DNA from: Saturnia japonica
Taxonomy: Eukaryota > Arthropoda > Insecta > Lepidoptera > Saturniidae
Reading direction: 5' to 3'
Assembly (NCBI GenBank): GCA_033032175.1
Contig: CM065313.1
Location: forward strand, 13,245,327-13,309,326
Length of the DNA: 64,000 nucleotides
Part shown: piece after piece, positions 21,795 through 34,515 of the stretch
How positions within the stretch are numbered: the first letter of the stretch is position 1
How the letters are laid out: each line of letters starts with the position of its first letter
The notes under the pieces: model-generated
The model's input: the letters and a program-made list of their open reading frames with translations, nothing else
What the model was told of the DNA's origin: nothing
Databases searched by the model: none
Made by a program: the position numbers and the translations under genes

Positions 21795-21994
21795 TTAGTG
21801 AATTATAAAATATGGATAGCAACTACCATACCGACATAAAAACCCGTTAGTTTGATTCTATTCGGTTCGTCGCTTTTTGTCCACCACTATGTATCTGGTT
21901 GGATAGAACCTTTTACGATCGCACTTAAAGGTCGGTATGAATACATAACTGACTGTCTACAGATCCCAATATCTCTATGGTTGCTGATTTCTTT

Positions 21995-22092
21995 TTTCAT
22001 AACACGGCAGAGTGACGGCTCTGTAACTGATGGTAAGCACAGTGCAATCCAACAACATCGACGACCATCAAGGTATCTACAATCCAAAGACA
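21995..22092 (-). mobile_element. Jockey-like family A, 3' part (split)
   Basis: 'ctgatggtaagcacagtgca' and 'aggtatctacaatccaa' match the other family A 3' ends. The match stops near 22092 and resumes at about 22536, so a later sequence of roughly 440 bp interrupts this copy. Confidence 0.65.
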
Positions 22093-22535
22093 GTCGGGAA
22101 AGAAAAAGAAAGAAAACATTTATTACTAAGAACAAAACACGCTGAATAAAAATTGAGTAGGTACCTACCTAATATTAACATACACAAAAAAAAAAACATT
22201 AAAGTTAATAATATAAATAACCCAGCTACGTGTCCTGCCATTAAGAAAAGGCGTCCACAGGGCACTTAGCGCTGATTTTAAGCTGAAACCACGAAGCAAG
22301 TGACGGTGTGCCAACAATAATCAATCGAAATAAAATAAAACATAAAAACCTAACAACAATAACTCACTATTCATGGCCTTTTTTTTTAAATAAAAATAAG
22401 CAAACAAATGGAAAATAATATTACCTATGTAGATGCATTATAAAACTATATATAACATTATATCTAAGATTATACTAGGTAAATAGAAGGATATTAAAAT
22501 AAATGCAAACACAAATAAACTCTCAATGTACGAAT
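22093..22535. mobile_element. Unclassified insertion inside a jockey fragment
   Basis: This 440-bp block separates the two halves of a family A fragment. It begins with a purine-rich run ('gggaaagaaaaagaaagaa') and contains 'tgtcctgccattaagaaaag'. No terminal inverted repeats or ORF are evident. It could be an insertion or a rearrangement. Confidence 0.4.
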
Positions 22536-22660
22536 CATGTCACTGTCATGCCAGCCTGCTCTGTGCTCAAATGTCTCTTCACGATATGTTTGAAGGACTC
22601 CATGTTGTAGAAATAAAGGAGCACACTGACCTGGAGGTTATTTGTACCTACATATAAATA
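22536..22660 (-). mobile_element. Jockey-like family A, continuation
   Basis: 'tgtcactgtcatgccagcct' and 'gaaggactccatgttgtag' continue the alignment to the copies at 35505 and 37918. Similarity fades after 22660. Confidence 0.6.
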
Positions 22661-24440
22661 CTGTCATTTTTGTCGAGGTCATATTTTATACACAACCAAC
22701 GGGGCAAACAGCGATTTGTTAAGGATGCTTGCAACACCAGAAATTTCACTAGCGCATTGTCAATCTTGAACCTCTCTTCCTCAACGAGCTCTGGAAACCG
22801 TATTCACCGCAGGAACATAACACAAGGTCTTTGATCTTTCCTATGGTGAAGGTATTTTACCAGTCAGGATAGCCCAAGTATAGAGAAATATCCAATAAGA
22901 TTTCTCTGTCCTCTGCCTCTTAAAAAAAAAATTGTTTTAAAATTATTATGATACCATAACATATTAAATGCCCATTGAAATTGTAGCTTAGCTCAATTGA
23001 CATCAATGAGTACAATATTAAGAAAGAAAACGAAACTTTTTTATAAGCAGTTTCCATTTCATTATCTTACCATTTCACTGGACACCCTTAAATTGGATAT
23101 TTTCCTTGAACATGAATAGTAATCCAATAGGTAGAGCAATGTGTGTTAACATGCAACTGTTTATAATTAATTAATTGGAGATCCCACAGCCACGGCCAAG
23201 GTTTATCTTAATTGACTTTGACACGAGTTGCCTCGACTGGCCGGCAGACCGCCGCACGGCGTAGTTAATTCCCTGTAATACTATATTTTATATTATGTAT
23301 TATAATATTTACACATTATATTTTTTATTATTCTTTCTAAATTAAACGTGATTTACAAGCAATGATGCAATTTTTGAAGCAGTTATGGCTCAGTGATTTG
23401 TGGTCACCTGTAGGTGGTTTTCGACAGCTAGACTTGAGAGCCAGTTCCACCACTAAGCTTAGCGTGTCACCATCTTGGGCCACATCGTCACATAACATTA
23501 AATGAAATTGTGGCCATAACGCTAAATCTAGAAAGAAATATAATATTATAGTAAAATTAGTACTTTCGATAACATCGTACATTAGTTGATTATTACTTAA
23601 ATTCATGTCTTCCTATCCCAGATTGTATTATATAACTCTAACTGACTAAGATGCCATTTTTAGATAAATAACTTCTTTTTATAGCGCAGTAATTCTAGCA
23701 ATCTACATTATACGCAATATAATTTATATGTGCCTTTTTTACCTAGTTCAAAATCAAAATCCAAGAACTCTAGTGACCTTGTGTAACAGAGGTGAACAAC
23801 GTTAGCTTTGTATGGAAATGTAGGTATATTGTGTTTAATTACCTCACGTATATTTATCATTATAATATTTTGATGCATCAAACATACGGATAATTGAACG
23901 TTTATAATAATTTTGTAATACGAGTACTAGATTTTACCATATTTAACCATCGAAATAGTGATATTTCGTGACATTAATGGAGTGATCCATTAATGGCAAT
24001 GATGGGGGAGGAACAACTTTTTAATAAAAACATAACTTATATCGTAATCGTATAATATCGTAACAGTATAATTGTAGGTTTTAGTATATTTAGAAAAAAA
24101 TAAAGGGAGCCAAGGGATTTTTTTAAGCTGGCCAAGTATAGAGTAAAGGTTGTGGTTGACAATCGCTGCTGTAAATGGAACATTGTGATATATAACTCAT
24201 CAATACGGTTTTATAAATAATAAAGAATAGCTACTTTTATATCTCGAGTATTATTTCGTTAAAACTTTGTACTGAGTGAAGAAGTAGTTTAAATCCAATG
24301 TACAGTTACACGTACAAATATTTCTAACCTTAAAATTATCATATCTTTTAAAATTTTCTTATTTATTAGGTTCAATGGAAACGTTATTGGATGATTGTAG
24401 TGAAAGTACATTACACATTACATTACATTATACATTACAT

Positions 24441-24506
<66 letters not shown>

Positions 24507-25671
24507 CTGTAAATAATACTGGCCTGAAAATTAATACGCATATTCACATATTTCATACCCAAATTTATTGTTAATATCACATGAGCAAGCATTTTGTATC
24601 GTAATATTATACAGTGTATCTTATGTTAATAATACAACTTACACAGTGTAGTTTATGTTTTAAAGTCTTTATTTATAAATTTGTAAAAATACGTTGAAAA
24701 TAAATTCATGAAAAATACTATTGCATGCGTGAAACTGTGGGGCGGGGCACAGCTAGTAAACATAATAAGAGTACCGAAGGGTCCATAGCCTTGGCCACGC
24801 CTATCAACATCAGCACCATACGGATACGGATACACTTAAATATATTTCCCGTATTTTCATTTGTTTAATTAATTGATGAATATTTTTTAATTGTTTTATT
24901 CCCTAAAACTGAGAACGAACGTTGAAATCTTCAAAGTTGAAAGGCATCAAGTTTTAATATGTTTCATGATAATACCTAATATTACATTTTTACCATTTAC
25001 TTTGTTTCTTTCTTTTTAACAATACATACATTTTAAATTCGAACCGAGGGAAGATTTCCTGTAACACTTTTTGTTTACTTAATCAATATTATTCTATTAT
25101 TTAAATGCTATTTATCAAAATCAGTAATAAAATTATTGAGACCATTAGATTAAACAGTTATTAAATGCAAACCTAATCTTCACAGTAAAAATACAATCTT
25201 AATTTTAAAAAAATCCATAATAATTACCGTGTTTTGGTAAACATTTTTGTCAGAAAAATAATCTTAAACCCAAAATTCTTATTTTTTAAATTTTATGGTT
25301 TACAAATGTTCAATACATAATTTGTATTTCATTTTAAGCATAAGAACATGGAAATCTTTGTTAATTTAAAGTCTGCGAAAATAATTTTTAACTTCAATAG
25401 TACTAGGAAAATATAAAAATATAATAAGTATTTCTCTCATACATTGATATGTACTAATGTACCTTCTAGGTATCAAAATTACCATCTAAATTTTTAAGAG
25501 TGTTATGGATTATAAATAATATGATATCCACGTAATATGTAATATATTAAAAACTAAAAACTAAACACTAAAAACACTTTTCAGGTCATTTAAACTTATA
25601 ACAAAACAGACTTTAATTTTCTTCATAAGTACTTTTTCTAAGTGGAGCGTCTATACTGTTTAAAAGTCTAT
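22661..25671. other. AT-rich intergenic DNA with one microsatellite
   Basis: No exon was found. The longest ORF (23337-23606, -) has no recognisable motif and no splice context. The only clear structure is the microsatellite at 24408-24506. The right part flanks the 3' end of the cytochrome b5-related gene. Confidence 0.4.
24408..24506. repeat. CATTA and (TA)n microsatellite
   Basis: Several CATTA-type pentanucleotide units run directly into an uninterrupted (TA)n tract of about 30 repeats. Its length is likely polymorphic and error-prone. Confidence 0.9.
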
Positions 25672-25677
25672 TTTATT
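25672..25677 (-). terminator. Candidate poly(A) signal of the cytochrome b5-related gene
   Basis: AATAAA on the - strand lies only about 17 bases after the stop codon. It is close, but the sequence further on is AT-rich and offers alternatives. Confidence 0.35.
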
Positions 25678-25693
25678 TTGTAAAATAAACTCA

Positions 25694-28600
25694 TTAAAGA
25701 TTATATACATGTTTTTGAAAGGAGTTCATAATTTTTTTATCTCTAAAGTTATTTACCCTTTTTCTAATTAGTTGCTTGCTATGACTTATTAGAGCTTCGT
25801 AAAATGTATTCGTTCGAAGTTCAGTATCAAATTTCTCACAATGTTCAATAAGGATAGGATAAAGATATTTAAGTATTGCATGATCCAGAGTTGGAAAAAG
25901 ATGATGGAGTGCATGATCTCCAAATCGTGTGATCGATTTGAAGTGATTTCCTGCGTAGTCAATCCTTTCCACTATAGTGTCCAATTGGTGAATACCCCAA
26001 TCAATATTTTCTGTTCTGAAATAGAAAATTTTTGTCGATAAATAAACAGTTAATAAATGTGAAGGAAATAATAAAATGATAGATTAAAATTTATCTAATA
26101 AGTTAGCAAAAGTTCCCTTACGCAAATGAAATTGGCACCAGAAAACATTAATTCACGGTTCTCCCGCCGATACTCTTGTTGAAATACCTCTCCTATAAAA
26201 GGTTGGCAGTAAGCTCCGTGCTACTCCCAAGTTCGGTGAAGCTGTAAAAGCCGCAGCGGTTCTGTTTTTGGATAGGGTCCCTAAGACTAACAATGTAGTC
26301 AGTTCAAAAAAAAAAAAAACTGTGCTACACTAGTTATGTCATTTTAATCGACTTGCGAAACTATATTTCGTGTGCTTACTTGCTTATTTGTATGCAAAAT
26401 ATATTATGTGGGATAAATTTAATAAGTAGGAATATTGCAAAGGAAATTCAGTAACTATAAGGTTCCTTACCTTGGTATATCTCCTTCGAAGAAATTGGTG
26501 TGAGAATGGTGACCAGCAGTTAAACCAAAAGTTATGAAGAGGAAACTAGATATCATCATTGTAACTATCCATAATGCGACTGTCCAAAACAAAGATAATC
26601 CTCCAAATACCCATGTCCACGTTAACCAGAGAAGTGGAAATGTATTTGACCATTCAAAAGAGATTATTTCAGCACTATTTAAACTAGAGATAAAGCTAAA
26701 AAAACAGTTCATACTTTCAATAAAAATTTGCATCTGCATTAAAAGATCTTAATGACATCATCCTAATAACTTTTTTACCATTGTCACTCGAAAAAGGGCA
26801 TTTTATTCATCGATAACACAGGATAAAACATTCTTTTACTCACCAAAGAATAAAAATATTTTAAATTTAGAACAACCTCGAGTTGTATAAATTATGTATA
26901 AAAATTGCACGTATACATTATAGAAGAGAAACTTCTTGAAATATAAATCATTGATCGGTTTATTAATGTGTATGGTGATCGCGATCTTTATTATATTAAC
27001 TTTTTTTCCTTCATTTTTAGTGTTCAAAGGAATGTTAATTTTCTTTGTAAAAATTGTGTGCCCGTATTTTCATGGCAATAAATGTATTTCCTTTCTTTCT
27101 ATCTTTCTTTTTTATTTATTTTCTGCTTTCTTTCTTTCTTACTTTCATTCCTTCTTTCTTACTTTCTTTCTCTCTTTCCTTCTTTCATTTTTTCTCTCTT
27201 TAAGGCTGAAATCTATAGAGCGTACTCAGTCTTAACTCAGTCTTTGCTTAGCTCAATAGCTCAAACTTCGCTAAGAATTTACTCAGCGCAATCTTAGCTT
27301 TCGAATTCATAGTCGAGTTACGCTAAGTTTTAACTGTCAGTTAACGTTTCGATACCGCATCTGGACTGTTAAATTTCTCTTCATCTCAAACAAATAAATT
27401 AATTACGAATGATGTATGGAAAATTTAAATACTATTTAAAATAGAATTTAAATTGTGTAATTGTATAATATTCAAATTGCTTTAAAGTAAACATGACAGA
27501 TTATTCGTACATAAAATAAAATGATTACAGTTTCAAACCAATAACGAGAAACAACTCCAAACCACAGAAATAACAAAACGTGTACGTAATAAAAATAGTA
27601 TAATAAGAATCAAGCAATACAGGTAATTTAAAAAGTGTATAAAATCACTGTTAGATCACTATTATGCTATACTATTTTTTTATTCGTATAATACCCAAGT
27701 TTCCCGTAAGTTGTTGAATTCGATGACTTGAAATTTACTCAGGAAGAGCTGAGCTAATGCTAAGCTTGCGACTATAAATTTCAATTTCGGAACTTAAGGC
27801 TGAGTTAAGTCTGAGCTAAGACTGAGTACGCTCTATAGATTTCACTCTAAGACCCGTTTCATTACCACATTTACACTCATTGATCTCTAAGCGTGACAAA
27901 CCAAAAGTATCACCGCCTAAGAAGTTTTCTCGCAGTCGATGGTAAAAAGTAGAGTACATAACTCGTGAATGAAAAGTTAATCTCGGGCCTTGTATCCCTC
28001 GCTCCGCTCAGGATTCTACTTTAGAATCGTTCGCTACTCTCGGAATCCAACTCAATCCCTCGAATTAAAGTGCCTCTTTTTTCACTTGTTGTGTAATCTA
28101 CTATTATATTAATTTTTAAACTCTTACATTACTTCCTAAATAAAGTTCCAACAAATTTAAATAATATACACGCTTGGCGTATTAGATAATGATGAATTAA
28201 CTCGATTTAATTTATTCTGGTTTCAGAATAAATAAAGCGTATATAGCAAGTAAAGTACTCACTCTTCTAGGAATATCTCTATAGAAGCGAAGGTGTATAT
28301 AATAGGCCAGTAAAATGCTCCCATTTGGGCCCAGATGGCCTTATTTTTGAGAGGAAGAAATTGCAAAAAAGGCTCCAACATGCTGATCTCTAGATCCTGA
28401 GCCGTGTTTGTGTGCATATGATGTGACATTGAGTGACTTATGCGCCATTTCCTGTATTTAGAAAGTATTAAAAGGTATTAGAATTTGACATAAATAGAGC
28501 TATAAAATTATAGGGTTTATATTCTTACATTATTTTACAGCCTCATGTCAAAATATTTAGTGGAGATGTCGGTATTCTTTTTGGGATTATCCTGTTCTAA

Positions 28601-31128
28601 TTAAATGTTTGGGATGACTTTACCATATAGCTTTATACTTCAACTGTGGATTAAGTTAGTGTACTAACGTAGTGTTTACACCTAAAGCTGGTAAGAAGGA
28701 TTACACTGTGAATCGAAATTCTTCAAATCAATAAGCCCTACTTCCCAATTTTCGAACGTCTTTCGTGAAAATAATTGTTGATTTTTGTTGCCTAATAAGA
28801 GAAAAAACAAGAGTTTAATCTAGCAAAACGGTTCTGTTTTCTGATAGACAGAATAAACAACTAATTACTATGTACTTAAATGTAGGTTAAAGTTGATGTT
28901 TATAATAATTTAATTGGAATACTTGTATAGGGTGTACAGTCTAAGTACGAAGAATTGCCCTCTAAAAGATGTAAAGTGGATCACAACCATATTCTTTAAA
29001 TGGACTAAAAACTGACAAAAACTTCATGAACCATAAAGAGCGCAGCGTTCTTTTAAACCTTAATTAACCTTCAATACCGGTTAATAAGAAGTCTAACAAA
29101 TAAAGGTAATCGTAAAGAAAAATCAATTCGTAAAATTTGCAAATACGTTTTAATATTATCAATAATTTTAAGTGTTATGTTACCTATGTTTACTTATCTA
29201 AACAAATTACAGTCGTATTAATTTACCATACAAAAGAGCCATATTAAAACTACCTTTTTTAATGAATTATGGATTACAGTTTGGCTACAATCCTACCTAA
29301 TGTGATTAAAAATGGTAGCATATTAAACACAAAAAGGGACTGGATCACTACTATAGCTTACATAGAATATTTAAGATCTTTGTTTCAGGGTATCTTCCAA
29401 ATAATATCTCTAGGTGTAATTTTGTATGGGAAGGAAGTAGCAGACTGGAATGGAGTCCACCTAATATCAAGTAGTCACTGCAACTTAATGTTATCTTTAA
29501 CAAAACTAAGAGTTCCTAATGACTGAGTTGGAATAAGTCTTGAGTTTATGAACGAGTTTATAACACTTTTCGAACCGGATGTAAGTAATGCTAGTATAGC
29601 TGCTTCAAAATAGCAGAAATAATGTTGCGGTGGTGGTGGTCGAAACCTTGCAATTGCAAATTCTTAGTCTTTTTTTTTACGTGCTAGGCGATAAATTTAC
29701 TATTTGATGATGATACTCGTAGATTACGCTATCCATGTTAGAAATAGAAAAAATGTTATGGTTGCATGCTATAATTATAACTTCTTAAGTTTTCTATCTT
29801 ATTCGAAATAAGTTATAAATAAGGCAATATAATTGTTTTAAATATGACCCATGAATTTACGTACGAATATGAGAGTCCACCAATGTTAAATAAATACATT
29901 CGCCAGTTGTCAGCTCGATGAAAATAGTTATGTGCACAAGTTGTTAAAGAACTTATTACATAACCATTTAAAACTGTCAGAACGGCTCCTATGACGTAGC
30001 TTCTAGTCCACATCCAACTGCAAAGAGGGCTTACAGCCAAAAATGCTAAAAGCAAGGAATCAGTTAAACGATCACTCTTTTTCCGCACGTCAGGAGGTAT
30101 TTCTGCTAACTTTGCGCATATTTTTAATTTCAGAGTTTTGTAAAATCCGTCATCTTTAAATGTAAATGGTTGGTTTCTTGGCGAAATCGATTTACGTACG
30201 AAGTAATTAGGTAGTAGTGTTTCGGCGATTCCTTTTAAGTGATGAGTTTCAAATTGCTCCGTTATGTCAGTACCCTGGAAATTATATTATACGTGAATAT
30301 TGTTTAATTAATATTAGTGTTTTAAATGTCGATCGATACCTTTTAAAACAATATCCTTTAAAAAAACGAGGTGTATTTTGTGTGTCATAAGATATTCAAA
30401 ATAACAACTGGGTAAAAGTCTAAATTCGATAAATTAAAAACACATTTTTAAACTTGAACACATACATAATTATAATATTGACGTATTATAATGGCTTAGT
30501 GGTTGCATGCTCACAAAACCCTATGAGCCTGAGTTTCGGCAAAGGAACACAGTGTGATGAAATCATATTACATTGCCGAATTTTCTAATGACCGCCTGGC
30601 TTAATGTCACCCTCAATTTGAAAGTTGTACGTTAAACGGCTATCGTTGTATTCCAGCATGCGATTTTGATAGCCAGTTCCATATCTAGGTTTATCGTGAA
30701 ATCTTCGATCACTTAATGTCATGTGAGACTATGAACAAAATGCTAACTTTAAAAAACAATAATAAAGAACAGTAAATTGGAAATATGATGAGTGTATGGG
30801 TGGATATCGATAGAAATAAATATAGAAGACGATCAAATACAGCTTAGAGAAGATACGCCATTCAAGATAATGAATTTATAAGCGATTCCAAATAAACCTT
30901 ATCTGACCTTAGTGCATTTCAACCACATTTCACCTCCGGGGTGTGAAGATATGAATCCACTGAAGTCGTATAATCCGTCATGAATCCTCCACAGTCCTTC
31001 GGCACCGTCTTGTATCTGTTTCCCTTGAATCCATTTCAATGGAGATTTCGGTGTCTCATTACGATAAAGCGGATATTTCAGTTTGGGAAAGCTAACTTGG
31101 CATCTATCTGGATCGGGGGCCATTATCT
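25694..31128 (-). CDS. Cyt-b5-r: Cytochrome b5-related, fatty-acid-desaturase-like protein
   Basis: Membrane di-iron protein with an N-terminal cytochrome b5 domain; the family resembles front-end desaturases, but its substrate is not settled. Coding exons: 31123-30908 (exon from 31128), 30274-29865, 28451-28263, 26695-26471, 26015-25694. All have GT-AG borders, and phases join exactly to give 453 codons, close to the family's length. HPGG (61-64) and HH at 83-84 are the haem-ligand region. The three histidine clusters are HNYFH (187-191), HSMSHHMH (215-222) and HALHH (381-385); HHSH (334-337) is an extra cluster. Hydrophobic segments flank them, consistent with an ER membrane protein. An acceptor (tttcag) five bases before the ATG implies an upstream non-coding exon. 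No lesion is visible, so the gene looks functional. Confidence 0.93.
26767..28125. mobile_element. MITE family X, copy 1 (interrupted), in a Cyt-b5-r intron
   Basis: The left end reads 'ccattgtcactcgaaaaagg' then 'gcattttattc'; the right end reads 'tcgaattaaagtgcctcttt' then 'ttcacttg'. These are imperfect inverted ends (G-A-run-AGRGCA-TTTAATTCGA). The core contains 'ccctcgctccgctcagg' and 'tgacaaaccaaaagtatc'. A second copy lies inverted at 41925-42580. With its 650-bp insertion removed, this copy is about 710 bp. It has no coding capacity. Confidence 0.75.
27204..27847. mobile_element. Harbinger-like MITE nested in MITE X
   Basis: It is 644 bp with long inverted ends: GGCTGAAATCTATAGAGCG and 'tactcagtcttaactcag' on the left, and GAGTGAAATCTATAGAGCG on the right when reverse-complemented. 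A TAA trinucleotide flanks each side (27201-27203, 27848-27850), the TWA-type target duplication of PIF/Harbinger elements. The copy of MITE X at 41925-42580 lacks the insert at the matching place and so serves as an empty site. Confidence 0.82.
28452..29864. other. Cyt-b5-r intron, no further feature
   Basis: This intron starts 'gtacgtaaat' on the - strand and ends 'aaatacag'. It is AT-rich with a short GGT-repeat-like patch at 29625. No nested TE was recognised. Confidence 0.5.
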
Positions 31129-32654
31129 CTGAAAATCATAACAGATTTGAGGATGGATTTGAATTGCCTAATCTGATTATTTTTTTAATATAGTACGTTC
31201 TACGTGGTAGTAGTATTTACCTGGTTAACTTTTAACCTTAGTTCTCAGAGCTATCACCAAGTACCTATCTAACGCAAATAAGTTTCAGCAGCTATACTTT
31301 TACTCTATATTATTTAGCATAACTCAATTTGTTCTCCAATGGCTCCTTAAAATGGTTTAAGGAAATTAAATACATTATATTAAATTATAACCGAGCTTCT
31401 ATATTTATTTTAAATACCTACTAGTATATTTTTTAAACATTGCCTTTGATTCTCTGGGTACGATAGACATACGCATGGATGGATTCTAATAAAATTTTCA
31501 ATAGAAGTCAATTATTAGGACATAGGAGACTTTTTATAACGGTATAAAAGAAAGTTGCGCCAAATGAAGTGGGCACATACCAGCTAAAAATTTATAATAT
31601 TTTGACTTATGCATGAAATAATGGTAGCAAGAACTTTGTATTATAAATTGATTGTAGATCATGCCAAAGTAGTTTAAGTGTTTACAGTCCAATATTTTTT
31701 TTCTTTCTCGTTAATATTATAAGTTGTCTTGTAAGCAGCCAATATGGGTTTACCGTACAATTTATATTTTCAGTTTGATACTTAAACTTAGTATAACTCT
31801 CCAAAGTAATATATATAAATTGATAACTGACAAAACTATAATACCGGTTGACCGATCACCATAAAAGTTTTTCGTCTTGAGTGAAGACGCGGGCACAACT
31901 ACTCTAAACTAATTACAATAATTATAAAGAGGAAAATATTTGTGAGTACGTTTGCAGGAGTTAGTATCCGGTATTACTGGTCCAATTCTAAGAATTCTTT
32001 CACTAATTGGAAACTACATTATCACATTGCTAAAGTCATTTACAAAGGAAACAAAAAAAAAAAAAGTAAGAAAATCATGAACATCGTTTCCATCCATCCA
32101 ACAATAGATAGCGCTGTGCCAAGTTACAATTTTAATTAGGTTAAACTATAACGGAATCTCAGTGGAACCTGTACTTTTTGAGTTTTTGGCGGGATCTTGA
32201 AGTGACATGATGTGGCTTTTATTTTTATTTAATTTAATTAGGTTTTGACCTTATATTATATAATATTGGTGGTTTTTCGCGTGATATAGTTTGGTTTTTT
32301 TGCATAAGTGAAGTGGATTATAAATATAAACTAAAAGCATGCATTATGGGATCCCACAAAAACTCCCTAGAAAGTACCAACAAGGGAGCCACCATCTTGT
32401 TGGGATACTGAGCACTTGATAATGGCAGTAATGGACTTCAAGGACTGGATGCCAAGTTAGGAAGAAGAATAAGAACTACAACAGCGTTTCCATTTCATTA
32501 ATAGATGGCTTTGTACAGCTCTTCAAAAAGTAGTGATAGTAGTATTGATGTAGGATTCCTACTGCTATAATTAACAGAGCTGCCCGTTAGATCTCAACTA
32601 TTTTATAGGTAAAAACGGTTATCGATGTTTCTACCGAACTTGGCTCCTTTTTAC
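31129..32654. other. Upstream (probable first intron) of Cyt-b5-r
   Basis: AT-rich with no coding signal. It most likely belongs to the first intron, given the splice acceptor right before the start codon at 31123. Confidence 0.4.
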
Positions 32655-33869
32655 TAGGGATAGGCAACTGAAAAAAATCGATATTTATCGTATCAATGTG
32701 TTTGGAATACAAGGCCATTAGCCGCATAGTACGATGCCGCGATCGCTGTGATTGGCAAATTGTATGCGCAGGGAAAATCGTTCTGCACAAGGCCACGCCG
32801 CTCCGCCCCCCTAGCTTCGTCCAATGGCTCTGCTTACACAATCTGCTTTGTGCTTTGGCCGTGAGCTCGCGTTTGTTTAGTTTGTACGAGCTACGTCATT
32901 CCGGACATTCGGCCAGCTCTGAGATATATGTGATTTACGGTGGTTGAAGTTTTTGCGTTGTATAATTTTGAGTTGATGTACGAGGAGGTTTTGAAGAACT
33001 AATTGCTTGAGTGATAGTGTCCTACCATTTGAGGTTGCCACACACACATACATACAGTTCACTCCACAAACACAAATACTTCACAATCTGCAGTCCAGGT
33101 CGACGGGGCAAGCTCAAGGTCACCGCCCGCTCCTGACGAGGTGAGTCTCTTTTGTTTATTAGAATAATTACTGTGTATCGCAGCAATAGTTTCGAGAGAG
33201 ATTGATTCGCGATTGATTGAAAATTAAGGGCCCAGCACATATTTCGCGAACCTTCTCGAATACGGTGTTTTAAATAGTATCGATATTTATGGAGATAATA
33301 ACATAGACATTTTGATATATCGTCATTTGTATAGATATAAAAACTGAGACATTGTTGGCTTTTTAATTTCCAACATGATTTATATTTTTTTTTACATGAA
33401 AAAATAAAACAATCTGGATTGATTGATTGAGCTCATCAACCGCGCCGCCACGCCGCGCCGCAACGCGGCGCTCTGAAGTTTTATTCATCATTCATCACAC
33501 ATAGAGTACAAATACAAAATTAATTTTTGTACACAGTAAAACATACCATAGACAAAACAAAAGCATTATATATGTATTTATTTATATATATTATTTATAT
33601 GATATCTATATGCTTATGCTCTTATGTTATATTTTATGGATATTACATACGGCCGGATTTTTTTTAAATAAGCGATTTGCGAGGAGCTTGCAAGGAGTAT
33701 CTAGTAAGTAACATTAAATACGAAACAAAATTTGCTTTGATATATATCGAAATTAATATGAATTCGATAATTTTAAAAATTTAATATCGATATATCGCAG
33801 TTAAAAATATCGATAAATATATAAGAAAAATTGTTGTTTCGATATATTCAAATTTTTTACCCATCTCTA
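32655..33869. mobile_element. Possible hAT-like non-autonomous element
   Basis: The left 'tagggataggcaactgaaaa' and the reverse complement of the right end, 'tagagatgggtaaaaaattt', resemble each other and the CAGNGATGGGCAA-type ends of hAT transposons. Both are followed by TCGATA-rich sequence. The flanks do not show a convincing 8-bp duplication, so the borders are uncertain. No transposase is present inside. Confidence 0.3.
32700..33140 (+). promoter_or_regulatory. GC-rich promoter-like segment with a splice donor
   Basis: This is an island of clearly higher GC in AT-rich DNA. It has a CCAAT box ('cgtccaatggctc'), an inverted CCAAT ('gattggcaa'), a CRE-like 'tacgtcat' and, at its right end, a strong donor ('gacgag' followed by gtgagtct at 33141). 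This layout suits a promoter plus non-coding first exon on the + strand, antisense to Cyt-b5-r. No downstream + strand coding exon was recognised in this window. It also lies inside the possible hAT-like element, so it may be TE-borne. Confidence 0.3.
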
Positions 33870-34288
33870 TTTTTCGATTTATGTTATTGTTGGGATATAA
33901 TTTACAAGGTCGGTATAACTAGTTTATTTTAGAAATCTTTATCTACACAGCAAACAGTCTTTAAAGTATGAATAAAAAAGCCTTATAGTTAATTGCAAAG
34001 TAGAAGCAACGAGAAAAAAAAAACATGATATTTGAAGGTCTACAAGCATATTTACTTAGTAGTTGAATTATTTTATAAAGATTATTGAATGTTTTTAAAA
34101 GAATGAGTACATGCGAATTTTAGGTATAATTGGACTTGGTGGGGATGGTATTGAATATAAATAAAAAAAAGTCACGGAAGCAGTTATTTATTTATGGAAA
34201 ATTTTTGAATCTGAATCTTATGTCAAAAATAATTTAGTTATTGAGTCAGTTCGAAGTTATTTTCAATTAAATATGTTATCGCGATTTT
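33870..34288. other. AT-rich DNA, no feature
   Basis: No ORF, repeat terminus or structured RNA was recognised. Confidence 0.4.
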
Positions 34289-34515
34289 TTAACCGACTTC
34301 AACAAAAGACGGGAACTTACACAATTTGAATATATACACCTATATATGTTCAGCCATAACTTCTTTGTTTATGAACCGATTGGGATGTTTTTTTTGTTGA
34401 TTAATGGATACCTCAAAGGTGGCCCGGCCCCATTTTAATTTAATTTGCATTGATCCTTCAACTTAGAAGATACACAAGGAAACCCTTCAAACCCATTGAA
34501 GTTGGTTTTCTTTGT
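34289..34515. mobile_element. Dispersed repeat with 'aaccgacttc' inverted ends
   Basis: The left AACCGACTTCAACAAAAG and the right 'attgaagttggttttctttg' are inverted relatives. The interior has 'cataacttctttgtttatg' and 'gaaccgattgggatg'. This pattern is a frequent short repeat in lepidopteran genomes. Non-coding. Confidence 0.6.

Noticed and set aside
24441..24506. Long TA tract as a possible origin or scaffold element
   Set aside because: A simple (TA)n microsatellite explains it fully.
27082..27200. Phe/Leu-rich ORFs suggesting membrane proteins
   Set aside because: They come from a CTTT-rich low-complexity tract at the MITE insertion site and have no gene context.
32696..32947. Open frame in the GC-rich island
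   Set aside because: No motif, no conserved start, and regulatory features explain the composition better.
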